Origin: a virus | DNA: 25,217 nt | Direction: 5' to 3' (one strand) | IMG/VR virus record: IMGVR_UViG_3300049812_000410 | Location: 1-25,217 of that record | In this document: positions 5,297-11,642 of the stretch, one piece after another | Position numbering within the stretch: the stretch's first letter is position 1 | Layout: every line of letters starts with the position of its first letter | Position numbers and translations under genes: made by a program | Notes under the pieces: model-generated | The model's database searches: none | Told to the model about the DNA's origin: nothing | What the model saw: only the letters and a program-made list of their open reading frames with translations

Positions 5297-6501
5297 TGAC
5301 TGAAAAAGCTAAAAAAATAATTAAGAAGAAACAGGAAGTCAAGCATAATCAAGAACTAGGAAACAATTATTATCCAAGTGGTTGGAAGCCACGAATAGAT
5401 TATGACTATGGTACTAACACTGGAGAGCTTACTCATGTTCAACCACATGATGATAACTTCAAGTTCAATTCACTTCTGGAGTCTTGGGGTTACGATTCAA
5501 AAGAATTTTATATAGAAGAAGATAAAATACGATTCTCTACTTGGCAGACACAAATCAAAGGTGGAGAGATTGTCGATATGTATGCATTCAAGGCAATCAT
5601 CAAGAAAAGAAACCCACATCATAATAAATTTTTTAGAAAATTAGAACGACAGATTGAAAAGAAAAAACCAATTAGGGTATCACAAGACACTGGAGAACTA
5701 GCATATATGTTTTTTTGTGCAGACTGGCAGTTTGGAAAAGAAGAGTATGGAGCTGATTGGGGTGTAGATAGTACGATTGATTACATAAGAAATGCGATTG
5801 TAAAAGCAAAAAGAGAAATAAAAAATCTTAAAAAGATTGGTCAAGTAGTTGATGAAATTTACATCATAGGTTTAGGCGACCTTATTGAATGCACTTTTGG
5901 CTTCTTCGACCACCAAAATTTTAACATCAGTTTGACAAGAACAGAGCAAGAACACTTAGCAAGAAAAATGGTTCTTGAAGTTTTAGATGGATTATTAGGA
6001 TTAGCACCAAAAATAGTTATTGGAGCTGTCATTGGCAACCATTCAGAATATAGAACTGGAAAAACAACTGTTGCAACGACAAGATTAGATGGTTCTGATA
6101 CTGCAATATTTCAAATAGTTGGAGAAATAATTGAAGGTAGAGAGCGTTACAAGCATGTAAAAACTGTCGTACCAGATGATTATCATTTAACTTTAGAAAT
6201 AAAAGGTAAAAGAATTACTTTTTATCATGGACACATGGTTTCTGGTGGTTCTGGAATAGAAGGCAGACTTATGAATTGGTGGAAGAATCAAGGACATGCT
6301 GGAAGAATACAATCTGATTACCTTGTTACTGGACACTATCATCATTTAAGAGTTTTAACAGAGCGTGGTAAAACATGGTTTCAAGCACCATCGTTAGATA
6401 CATCAGTAGAACTTGAAGCAAGGAGTGGATTGACTACTTCTCATGGAGTATTGACCTTTACTTTGTCAAAAAATGGTTGGGATAATCTTAAAATTTTATA
6501 A
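5296..6501 (+). CDS. Calcineurin-like metallophosphoesterase (401 aa)
   Basis: A two-metal phosphoesterase or nuclease. The family motifs appear in order: ADWQFG (D143), GLGDLIE (G194-D195), GNHSEYR (G247-N248-H249), HGH (311-313) and TGHYHH (346-350). These supply the Asp, Asn and His ligands of the di-metal centre. Motif I reads D-W-Q instead of the usual D-x-H, so one metal ligand is replaced by Gln. The N-terminal 130 residues are a family-specific extension with a Lys-rich start. Similar phage proteins are often annotated as SbcD-like nucleases, but a 5'-end nuclease, 2',3'-cyclic phosphodiesterase or protein phosphatase is equally possible. Position between replication-type genes and the lysozyme suggests DNA or RNA processing. 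The start has only GAAGG, inside a hairpin. Confidence 0.88.
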   Translation: MTEKAKKIIKKKQEVKHNQELGNNYYPSGWKPRIDYDYGTNTGELTHVQPHDDNFKFNSLLESWGYDSKEFYIEEDKIRFSTWQTQIKGGEIVDMYAFKAIIKKRNPHHNKFFRKLERQIEKKKPIRVSQDTGELAYMFFCADWQFGKEEYGADWGVDSTIDYIRNAIVKAKREIKNLKKIGQVVDEIYIIGLGDLIECTFGFFDHQNFNISLTRTEQEHLARKMVLEVLDGLLGLAPKIVIGAVIGNHSEYRTGKTTVATTRLDGSDTAIFQIVGEIIEGRERYKHVKTVVPDDYHLTLEIKGKRITFYHGHMVSGGSGIEGRLMNWWKNQGHAGRIQSDYLVTGHYHHLRVLTERGKTWFQAPSLDTSVELEARSGLTTSHGVLTFTLSKNGWDNLKIL

Positions 6502-6525
6502 ATTTAATGATTATTGATTTATAAT
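6497..6525 (+). promoter_or_regulatory. Promoter candidate with perfect TATAAT, leaderless start
   Basis: TATAAT lies at 6520-6525, seven bases before the ATG at 6532, in a very AT-rich gap. The hexamer at 6497-6502 (TATAAA) at 17-base spacing is a poor -35 match. Transcription would start at or within a base or two of the ATG, so the first mRNA codon would be the start codon. No ribosome binding site precedes 6532, which fits leaderless initiation. Chance occurrence in AT-rich DNA is the main alternative. Confidence 0.45.
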
Positions 6526-6531
6526 ATTTGT

Positions 6532-6684
6532 ATGAAAAGAATAGCTATCGAGAATGATGGTACAAAAGTAAGACTACTTTTGATGGATAATGATGACAAT
6601 ATCATTTATAGGAACTTGCCAAAAGGGATTATAGATATTGACAGACTAAAAGAGTATGAAGATACTTCTTTATCCAGTAATTAG
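6532..6684 (+). CDS. Small hypothetical protein, possibly leaderless (50 aa)
   Basis: A 50-residue frame, MKRIAIENDGTKVRLLLMDN..., with a strand-turn-strand look and an acidic middle (DNDDN). I do not recognise it. There is no Shine-Dalgarno sequence before the ATG; a TATAAT sits seven bases upstream, so it may be translated from a leaderless transcript. Its last 29 bases overlap the next gene in another frame, an unusually deep overlap for this window. It may serve mainly to couple translation into the lysozyme gene. Confidence 0.55.
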   Translation: MKRIAIENDGTKVRLLLMDNDDNIIYRNLPKGIIDIDRLKEYEDTSLSSN

Positions 6685-7081
6685 TTGCTTAATAACTTTT
6701 AATCAACCAGTTACTCCAGAAGTCATTTACGATTACAAGGATTGTAAGAAGATTGAGTTCCAAGTAAATTCAGTCTCACACTGGCAACCCTTGATACAGA
6801 AATACTTTAGAGAGGAAGATGTGATAAAAGTTAGTAGAATCATGTTTTGTGAGTCATCTGGTCGCTCAAAAGCTGTCGGATATAACACAAATGGCACAAC
6901 TGATGTCGGTTTGATGCAGATAAATGATTCGACATACGACTGGATTTCACAGAAACTTGGGTGGTATGGAGACAGAAAAGACCCAGATTTCAATTTAAAG
7001 ATGAGTTCTTGGCTATTCTATAAGTCTGGAGAACATCATTGGAATAGTTCTGCAAAGTGTTGGAAGGATAGGAATGATTAA
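6656..7081 (+). CDS. Lysozyme-like transglycosylase, candidate endolysin (141 aa)
   Basis: A peptidoglycan-degrading enzyme of the lysozyme/SLT fold. E66 in MFCESSGRSKAVG is the expected catalytic Glu, and DVGLMQIN (83-90) is the hallmark substrate-groove motif. The rest (WYGDRKDPDFNLKMSSWLFY, then W129 and C135) fits the C-terminal part of goose-type or actinobacterial lysozyme-like domains. The N-terminus MKILLYPVISCLITFNQPVT is hydrophobic with one Lys; VISC at 8-11 resembles a lipobox, so it may be exported by signal peptide or membrane-tethered. It could lyse the host or open the wall during entry. It lies upstream of the packaging genes, not after the tail. The start overlaps the 6532 gene. 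Confidence 0.82.
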   Translation: MKILLYPVISCLITFNQPVTPEVIYDYKDCKKIEFQVNSVSHWQPLIQKYFREEDVIKVSRIMFCESSGRSKAVGYNTNGTTDVGLMQINDSTYDWISQKLGWYGDRKDPDFNLKMSSWLFYKSGEHHWNSSAKCWKDRND

Positions 7082-7265
7082 AAAAGCAATAGTTACTGGT
7101 ACTTGGAGAAAAACTTGGTTGGCAAAAGATGTCATTGAAGTTTTAGATTCAATACAAGAACTAAAGAATATGTACCCACATCTGAATCTTAGTAATGCAC
7201 AAGTAGAGTTTGTAGAGCTTGATGATATAGATACTGAGTTTGAAGAAGTTAAGGAAGAAGAATGA
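7074..7265 (+). CDS. Small hypothetical protein, acidic C-terminus (63 aa)
   Basis: A 63-residue product with a basic N-terminal part (MIKKAIVTGTWRKTWLAKDV) and a very acidic end (FVELDDIDTEFEEVKEEE). It is probably a single strand plus helix fold. I do not recognise it. The start overlaps the lysozyme gene by eight bases and the stop is in an ATGA junction with the next microORF. AGGATAGG upstream of the ATG is an acceptable ribosome binding site. Proximity to the lysozyme raises a lysis-accessory role, but there is no membrane segment to support that. Confidence 0.65.
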   Translation: MIKKAIVTGTWRKTWLAKDVIEVLDSIQELKNMYPHLNLSNAQVEFVELDDIDTEFEEVKEEE

Positions 7266-7348
7266 GAGATATATTTGATATTTATAAAATCACTGAAGAT
7301 GAAGTTCTGCTTGATTTGAATGGACAAGAAATAGGAGAAGAAGAATGA
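7262..7348 (+). CDS. 28-residue acidic microprotein
   Basis: A 28-residue acidic frame (MRDIFDIYKITEDEVLLDLN...) coupled to both neighbours by ATGA. AAGGAAGAAG upstream serves as ribosome binding site. It also encodes the GGAGAAGAAGA purine run used by the next gene. Its sequence cannot be assigned. Coding is supported by the tight coupling only. Confidence 0.5.
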   Translation: MRDIFDIYKITEDEVLLDLNGQEIGEEE

Positions 7349-7527
7349 ATTACCCAGATGGATTTAAAAGATTAGATGCAATAGATGCAGAGATTGATGA
7401 CACTGTATTTAAAGAAGTAATAATAAAACAACTTAACTATATGCGTATAGAAGGAATCAATCTTGTTGATGATGCAGATGATTTAGTAAATCAATACTTA
7501 CAGATTTGCAAAGCATTACCAGAATAA
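7345..7527 (+). CDS. Small acidic hypothetical protein (60 aa)
   Basis: A 60-residue acidic, helical protein (MNYPDGFKRLDAIDAEIDDT... to ...NQYLQICKALPE). I do not recognise it. The ATG at 7345 has GGAGAAGAAG directly upstream and overlaps the previous stop. It ends in TAATG, sharing one base with the next start. No motif points to function. Composition is like many small helical phage accessory proteins located near the terminase genes. Confidence 0.7.
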   Translation: MNYPDGFKRLDAIDAEIDDTVFKEVIIKQLNYMRIEGINLVDDADDLVNQYLQICKALPE

Positions 7528-7607
7528 TGGACACTCTCTTTGTAATCCTTGTGGTTGTAGGAGTAAATGCGTTTGCATGGTGGCTAATCAAAGAAGATAA
7601 AATATAA
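7527..7607 (+). CDS. 26-residue single-TM microprotein
   Basis: A 26-residue frame that is nearly all one transmembrane helix, MDTLFVILVVVGVNAFAWWL, followed by IKEDKI. The N-terminus carries one Asp and the C-terminus two Lys, which favours a C-terminus inside. TAATG junctions on both sides couple it to its neighbours. Lying a few hundred bases after the lysozyme, it could be a minimal holin- or antiholin-like peptide, or a membrane effector. The uninterrupted hydrophobic helix with flanking charges argues against a chance frame. Confidence 0.6.
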   Translation: MDTLFVILVVVGVNAFAWWLIKEDKI

Positions 7608-7702
7608 TGTTCGATGATTATTTGCTCGATGACCTTGATGATGAACTTACAGAAGATGAAATACAAACCTTTGCCAGAGAACATTACAATACAAAAAAGT
7701 AA
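7607..7702 (+). CDS. 31-residue acidic microprotein
   Basis: A 31-residue frame (MFDDYLLDDLDDELTEDEIQ...) with a strikingly acidic N-terminal two thirds, coupled to the previous stop by TAATG. Its last 47 bases overlap the SET-domain gene in another frame. It could be a real acidic peptide that acts on a basic partner, or a translated stretch needed only for coupling into the SET gene. AGAAGATAAAATATA upstream gives weak ribosome binding potential. Confidence 0.45.
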   Translation: MFDDYLLDDLDDELTEDEIQTFAREHYNTKK

Positions 7703-7967
7703 TATTGAAGGGCTAGGACTCTTTGCATTAGAGTTCATAGATAAAAATAAAACGCTTGGTGTTAGTCATGTCAAGCATAAAGATTACTTGAATGGATATA
7801 TCAGAACTCCATTGGGTGGATTTATAAATCATTCTGAAGAACCAAACTGTAAACTTAGAGAAGTTGGGCATGAAATGTATTTACAAACAATTCAAAAGAT
7901 AAAAGCTGGGGAAGAACTAACATTGAAGTACCAAATGTATAATCCAGTGGAGATAAGAGATGAGTGA
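7656..7967 (+). CDS. SET-domain protein, candidate lysine methyltransferase (103 aa)
   Basis: The product matches a minimal SET domain. It has the N-terminal strand with G-x-G-L-F-A (IEGLGLFALEFIDKNKTLGV), the central GGFINHSEEPNC (the N-H-S of the AdoMet pocket and pseudoknot) and the C-terminal IKAGEELTLKY with the conserved E-L-T-x-x-Y. SET enzymes transfer methyl groups from AdoMet to protein lysines. No post-SET cysteine cluster is visible. At about 103 residues it is as small as viral SET enzymes. I start at ATG 7656; in-frame ATGs at 7614 and 7641 are possible. None has a good ribosome binding site, suggesting coupling. It overlaps the TerS gene by eight bases, so it is probably expressed with the packaging genes; the substrate is unknown. 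Confidence 0.8.
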   Translation: MKYKPLPENITIQKSNIEGLGLFALEFIDKNKTLGVSHVKHKDYLNGYIRTPLGGFINHSEEPNCKLREVGHEMYLQTIQKIKAGEELTLKYQMYNPVEIRDE

Positions 7968-8466
7968 TAGAAACATATTCGGAATAAGAAAAAGAAATAA
8001 AATTCTTGATAATGATGTGCAAGAGAGACTGTTATTTGCTATTAGTCAAGGTTCTTATATACAAGATGCTTGTGCTTACGCTGGAATAGATAGAGCAACT
8101 TACCATCGTTGGAGTAAAAAAGCAGAGAGTGGAGATGAAATTTACAAAAAACTTTTTGATGAGATTACAAGAATAGAAGCAACATTCAAAGTAGATACAG
8201 TCAAAAAAATTAGAGAAATCGGAGAAGAAGATAGAAACCCAAGAGCTTTGCAATGGTTACTAGAAAAAAGATACCCAGAACAGTTTGGAGATACAAGCAA
8301 AGTAGTTTTATCTACTGAAGAAAATGTAGTAAATGTTATAAGATTTAGTGATGGAGAGTTAGCAAATGAACTTCCAGATGGGGTCATAGATGACCTTGAT
8401 GTGCAACATGTGCAACATGAACAGCAGGAAAATGTCAATGATGCTAATATTGATGATTATGACTGA
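7960..8466 (+). CDS. Small terminase subunit, TerS-like (168 aa)
   Basis: TerS recognises phage DNA and hands it to the large subunit for packaging. Residues about 20-60 form a helix-turn-helix (RLLFAISQGSYIQDACAYAG then IDRATYHRWSKKA), the usual TerS DNA-binding head. Residues 61-110 are helical and contain NPRALQWLLEKRYPEQFG, a phrase typical of terminase small subunits of this type. The C-terminal 50 residues are acidic and end in DANIDDYD, likely the TerL- or portal-contacting tail. It lies one small gene upstream of TerL, as expected. The start overlaps the SET gene by eight bases. Confidence 0.8.
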   Translation: MSDRNIFGIRKRNKILDNDVQERLLFAISQGSYIQDACAYAGIDRATYHRWSKKAESGDEIYKKLFDEITRIEATFKVDTVKKIREIGEEDRNPRALQWLLEKRYPEQFGDTSKVVLSTEENVVNVIRFSDGELANELPDGVIDDLDVQHVQHEQQENVNDANIDDYD

Positions 8467-8677
8467 TGACCAAATCAATAATGAATTTGTAGATATTGTG
8501 ATGGAGCAACTCTATGATGTAGAGCTTGAATCACAAAAGACATTTGAAGAAGCTGTGCAGTATGTAATACCTATGCCACCACCAGCTATATACTTCATAT
8601 CACAGATTCCACCAGAGCAGATAGAAGAACTGTTCTCTGATATGTTGAGATGGTTAAGAGATGGATACGACTTCTAA
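8459..8677 (+). CDS. Small hypothetical protein between TerS and TerL (72 aa)
   Basis: A 72-residue acidic protein (MTDDQINNEFVDIVMEQLYD...) with a Pro-rich stretch PMPPPAIYFISQIPPEQIEE near residue 37 and a C-terminal helix DMLRWLRDGYDF. I do not recognise it. The ATG at 8459 overlaps the TerS end by eight bases; an ATG at 8453 in the same frame is also possible. Its last 17 bases overlap the TerL gene. Position suggests a packaging accessory factor, as inference. Confidence 0.65.
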   Translation: MTDDQINNEFVDIVMEQLYDVELESQKTFEEAVQYVIPMPPPAIYFISQIPPEQIEELFSDMLRWLRDGYDF

Positions 8678-9923
8678 AACTAAAATTGTTGAATGGGAAC
8701 TTCCTAAGTTACACAAATCACAACTTGAAGTAGCTAAATCAAAAAAGAGATTCAAGATAGTCGTTGCTGGTAGAAGATTCGGTAAAACAAAATTAGGAAC
8801 TGCATTATGCATACTTTATGCATTAGATGGTAAAAGAGCTTGGTGGGTTGCACCAACTTACGCTATGGCTTTGGAAGGTTGGAGAGAACTAAGATACTTT
8901 GCATATTCTTATGGATTAGAAGTAAGAGAATCAGAGAAAACAATAAACACTGGTAATGGTGGTCAAGTTACAGTAAAGACAGCTGATGCACCAGATAGAC
9001 TTCGTGGTGCTGGATTAGATTTAGTTGTGCTTGATGAATGTGCATTTATTAAAGAACAGACTTGGAAGGAAGTATTACGACCAACCTTATCAGATAGATT
9101 AGGTTCTGCTGTATTTATATCAACACCAAAAGGAGTACAGAACTGGTTTAAGAGATTGTATGATGAAGCAGAAGCTAAAGATGATTGGGAGAGATGGACA
9201 TTCTCTACTTACGATAATCCAACAATAGATAAGAATGAGCTAGTAGAAGCAAAAAAAGAACTAGGTAGCTTCTTGTTCAGTCAAGAGTATGAAGCTAAGT
9301 TCGTAGACCAAGTAGGTGGGATTATCAAAGCAGATTGGTTTCAGTATTACCATCGAGAAGAGAAAACAGAGTTTGATGAGAATGATAACTACAAAGACTT
9401 TGTCTATCTGACAACTGATGTAGATAGTGTAAGGTTAGAAGATTTACGAATAGTAACAGCTGTGGACTTAGCAACATCAACTAAGACATCTGCTGATTTT
9501 ACAGTGGCTACAACAATAGGTATTGATAAGAAGGATAGAATCTATGTTCTTGATGTCGTAAGAGATAAAGTAGAAGCACCAGAGATAATCAGTTTGCTCG
9601 AAAAAGTAAATGAGAAGTGGCAACCAGAAAAGATTGGCATAGAATCTGCTGGGTTTCAATTAGCTCTAATTCAGATAATACGCAGACAAACTTCTCTACC
9701 GATAGTAAAGTTAAAGGCAGATAAAGATAAGTTATCGAGAGCTTTGCCATTGAGTGCGAAAATGGAAGCATCTATGGTATTCTTTGCTAACGATAGTTTA
9801 TGGTATTCTGAACTGGAGAAGGAGTTGTTACAGTTCCCATCTGGAGAGCATGATGACCAAGTTGATAGTTTGGCTTACGCAGTGTTGCAAGTTGCAAGAA
9901 GGAAACAAATAAAGGCATATTAG
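8661..9923 (+). CDS. Large terminase subunit, TerL (420 aa)
   Basis: The packaging motor ATPase and nuclease. Walker A is AGRRFGKT (36-43). Walker B and its catalytic Glu are LVVLDE (121-126). The coupling motif region SAVFISTPKG follows (149-158). The RNase H-like nuclease domain starts near 265 (TAVDLATSTKTSADFT with D269), with E328 in KIGIESAG and the final acidic pair in HDDQVDSLAY (D398, D399, D402). All active-site residues are present, and 420 residues is normal for the family. It belongs with the Terminase_6 type used by many lambda-like siphoviruses. The stop TAG at 9921-9923 is directly followed by the portal start at 9924. Confidence 0.95.
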   Translation: MDTTSKTKIVEWELPKLHKSQLEVAKSKKRFKIVVAGRRFGKTKLGTALCILYALDGKRAWWVAPTYAMALEGWRELRYFAYSYGLEVRESEKTINTGNGGQVTVKTADAPDRLRGAGLDLVVLDECAFIKEQTWKEVLRPTLSDRLGSAVFISTPKGVQNWFKRLYDEAEAKDDWERWTFSTYDNPTIDKNELVEAKKELGSFLFSQEYEAKFVDQVGGIIKADWFQYYHREEKTEFDENDNYKDFVYLTTDVDSVRLEDLRIVTAVDLATSTKTSADFTVATTIGIDKKDRIYVLDVVRDKVEAPEIISLLEKVNEKWQPEKIGIESAGFQLALIQIIRRQTSLPIVKLKADKDKLSRALPLSAKMEASMVFFANDSLWYSELEKELLQFPSGEHDDQVDSLAYAVLQVARRKQIKAY

Positions 9924-11642
9924 ATGGCAGAGAGAAGAAGTTTCAGAGATATAGTTTTCGGAACTCGTAGATTCAGAGATGACAGACAAGTCAAGAGAGC
10001 TACTGGATTTAATTTTTTTAGAAATGACCCAAACGATTTAGTGTATGGTAATTCTTCTTACATACTAGGTTGGAACTCATCTGCTGGAGATTTTAACTTA
10101 TCTGGTCTTGGGAATGGAGAATCAAACTCAGCAGTTACAGCTTGTCTGCAACTTTTAGGTATATCATTCTCTGAAGCAACATTACAAGTAATGCTGACCG
10201 ATGATGAAGGTCAAGAACAAATTATGGCAAACCACCCATTTACAATGTTGATGCGTAGACCTAATCCTTACATGTCTGGAGATGTTATTCAACAATACAT
10301 AATCAATGCAATGCATGTATCTGGTAATGCATATCTGATGAAGATGAAGAATGAAGCTGGACAGTTAGTCGCATTATATCCATTGATGCCAGAGCAAGTT
10401 ACTCCAAAAGGAGACAAAGAGAGTTTAGTAACAAGATATGAATATCAATTAGATGATGGAACTATGGTCATCAACAATGAGAACATGGTTCACTTCAAGT
10501 TAGGACTTGACCCAAAAGACCATAAAAAAGGTTACTCTCCACTGAAAACAGTATTAAGAGAAATCTATGGAGATGAGTCTGCTGGACAGATGGCAACAGC
10601 TCTACTTGCAAACTCTGGTGTACCATCAGTGTTGATTACACCAAAAGATGATTATGGTCTAACAGAAACAGAAGCAGAACAGATTTCAAGAACATATCAA
10701 CAGAAGGTTGGTGGCAAAAACAAAGGTAAGCCATTGATTCTATCTGGTTCAATGAATGTAGAGAAGTTAGCTTTCTCTCCAAAAGATTTAGATATTGGTG
10801 CATTGAGAAGAGTTCCAGAAGAGAGAATATCAGCAGTGCTTGGAGTACCAGCAATCTTAGCTGGACTTGGTGCTGGACTTGAGAGAGCAACTTATAATAA
10901 TACATCAGAGCTCAGAGAGTTCTTTACAGAACAAAAGCTCATTCCATTATGGAGAATGATTGCAGAAGAATTAACACAACAAGTTTTGATACCAGACTAT
11001 ACAGAGAATCAGAATGTATCTGCAAAGTATGACTTCTCAGAAGTAAGAGCTTTGCAGACTGATGAGAGAGAAATGTATGAAAAACTGAACATCGGAGTTC
11101 AAGGTGGTTGGATAACTATTGCAGAAGCAAGAAGTCAAGTCGGACTACCAACTAACGAAGGTCAAGATATTTATTATGTATCAAACTCTGTAATACCAAC
11201 ACAAGCAGACATGGAGATGCCAGAACAAGAAACAGAAGAAGCAGAAGAACAAACAGAAGAAGTTGTTACAGAAGATATGGAAGAGAACGAAGAAAAGAGA
11301 TTTGAAGATAAGGTAGTGAGGAAGATAGGTAATCAGTTTTGTGTGATTGCTGAAGTGTCTGGTAGGAATATGGGTTGTTACCCAACAAGAGAACTAGCAA
11401 ATGCCAGATTAGAACAAATATCAAGATTCAGTGAAAATCCAAAAGCAATCGTTGCAAGAGATACTTATACAACAAAAGAAGAAGCTGAGAGTAGAGCAGA
11501 AGAGTTAGGTTGTGAAGGAACTCATACAATAGACAGAGATGGTAACACAGTCTATATGCCTTGTTCTACTCATGCAAGATACGAACAAGCATTAGAAGAT
11601 AATCAAAGACCAGCTAATAGAACTACCTATGGCACAGCTTGA
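9924..11642 (+). CDS. HK97-family portal protein with C-terminal extension (572 aa)
   Basis: The portal forms the dodecameric DNA channel of the head. Residues 60-430 carry HK97-type portal features: NSAVTACLQLLGISF, HPFTMLMRRPNPYMSG, VSGNAYLM, LYPLMPEQV and NENMVHFKLG. Later come the SGVPSVLITP stretch, RRVPEERISAVLGVP and a helical crown with QKLIPLWRMIAEEL. After a Glu-rich linker (433-458) there is an extra domain, 459-572, with NQFCVIAEVSGRNMGCYPT and AEELGCEGTHTIDRDGN...YMPCSTH, holding five cysteines. Such a tail is not part of a minimal portal; I have seen similar phrases in other phage head proteins, but its job is unknown. The 3' end overlaps the MuF gene by fourteen bases. Confidence 0.92.
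   Translation: MAERRSFRDIVFGTRRFRDDRQVKRATGFNFFRNDPNDLVYGNSSYILGWNSSAGDFNLSGLGNGESNSAVTACLQLLGISFSEATLQVMLTDDEGQEQIMANHPFTMLMRRPNPYMSGDVIQQYIINAMHVSGNAYLMKMKNEAGQLVALYPLMPEQVTPKGDKESLVTRYEYQLDDGTMVINNENMVHFKLGLDPKDHKKGYSPLKTVLREIYGDESAGQMATALLANSGVPSVLITPKDDYGLTETEAEQISRTYQQKVGGKNKGKPLILSGSMNVEKLAFSPKDLDIGALRRVPEERISAVLGVPAILAGLGAGLERATYNNTSELREFFTEQKLIPLWRMIAEELTQQVLIPDYTENQNVSAKYDFSEVRALQTDEREMYEKLNIGVQGGWITIAEARSQVGLPTNEGQDIYYVSNSVIPTQADMEMPEQETEEAEEQTEEVVTEDMEENEEKRFEDKVVRKIGNQFCVIAEVSGRNMGCYPTRELANARLEQISRFSENPKAIVARDTYTTKEEAESRAEELGCEGTHTIDRDGNTVYMPCSTHARYEQALEDNQRPANRTTYGTA

Noticed and set aside
8401-8419. Direct repeat GTGCAACAT/GTGCAACAT as a possible TerS binding site
   Set aside because: It lies in the TerS reading frame and encodes a simple V-Q-H repeat; two copies are not enough to claim a pac or cos site.
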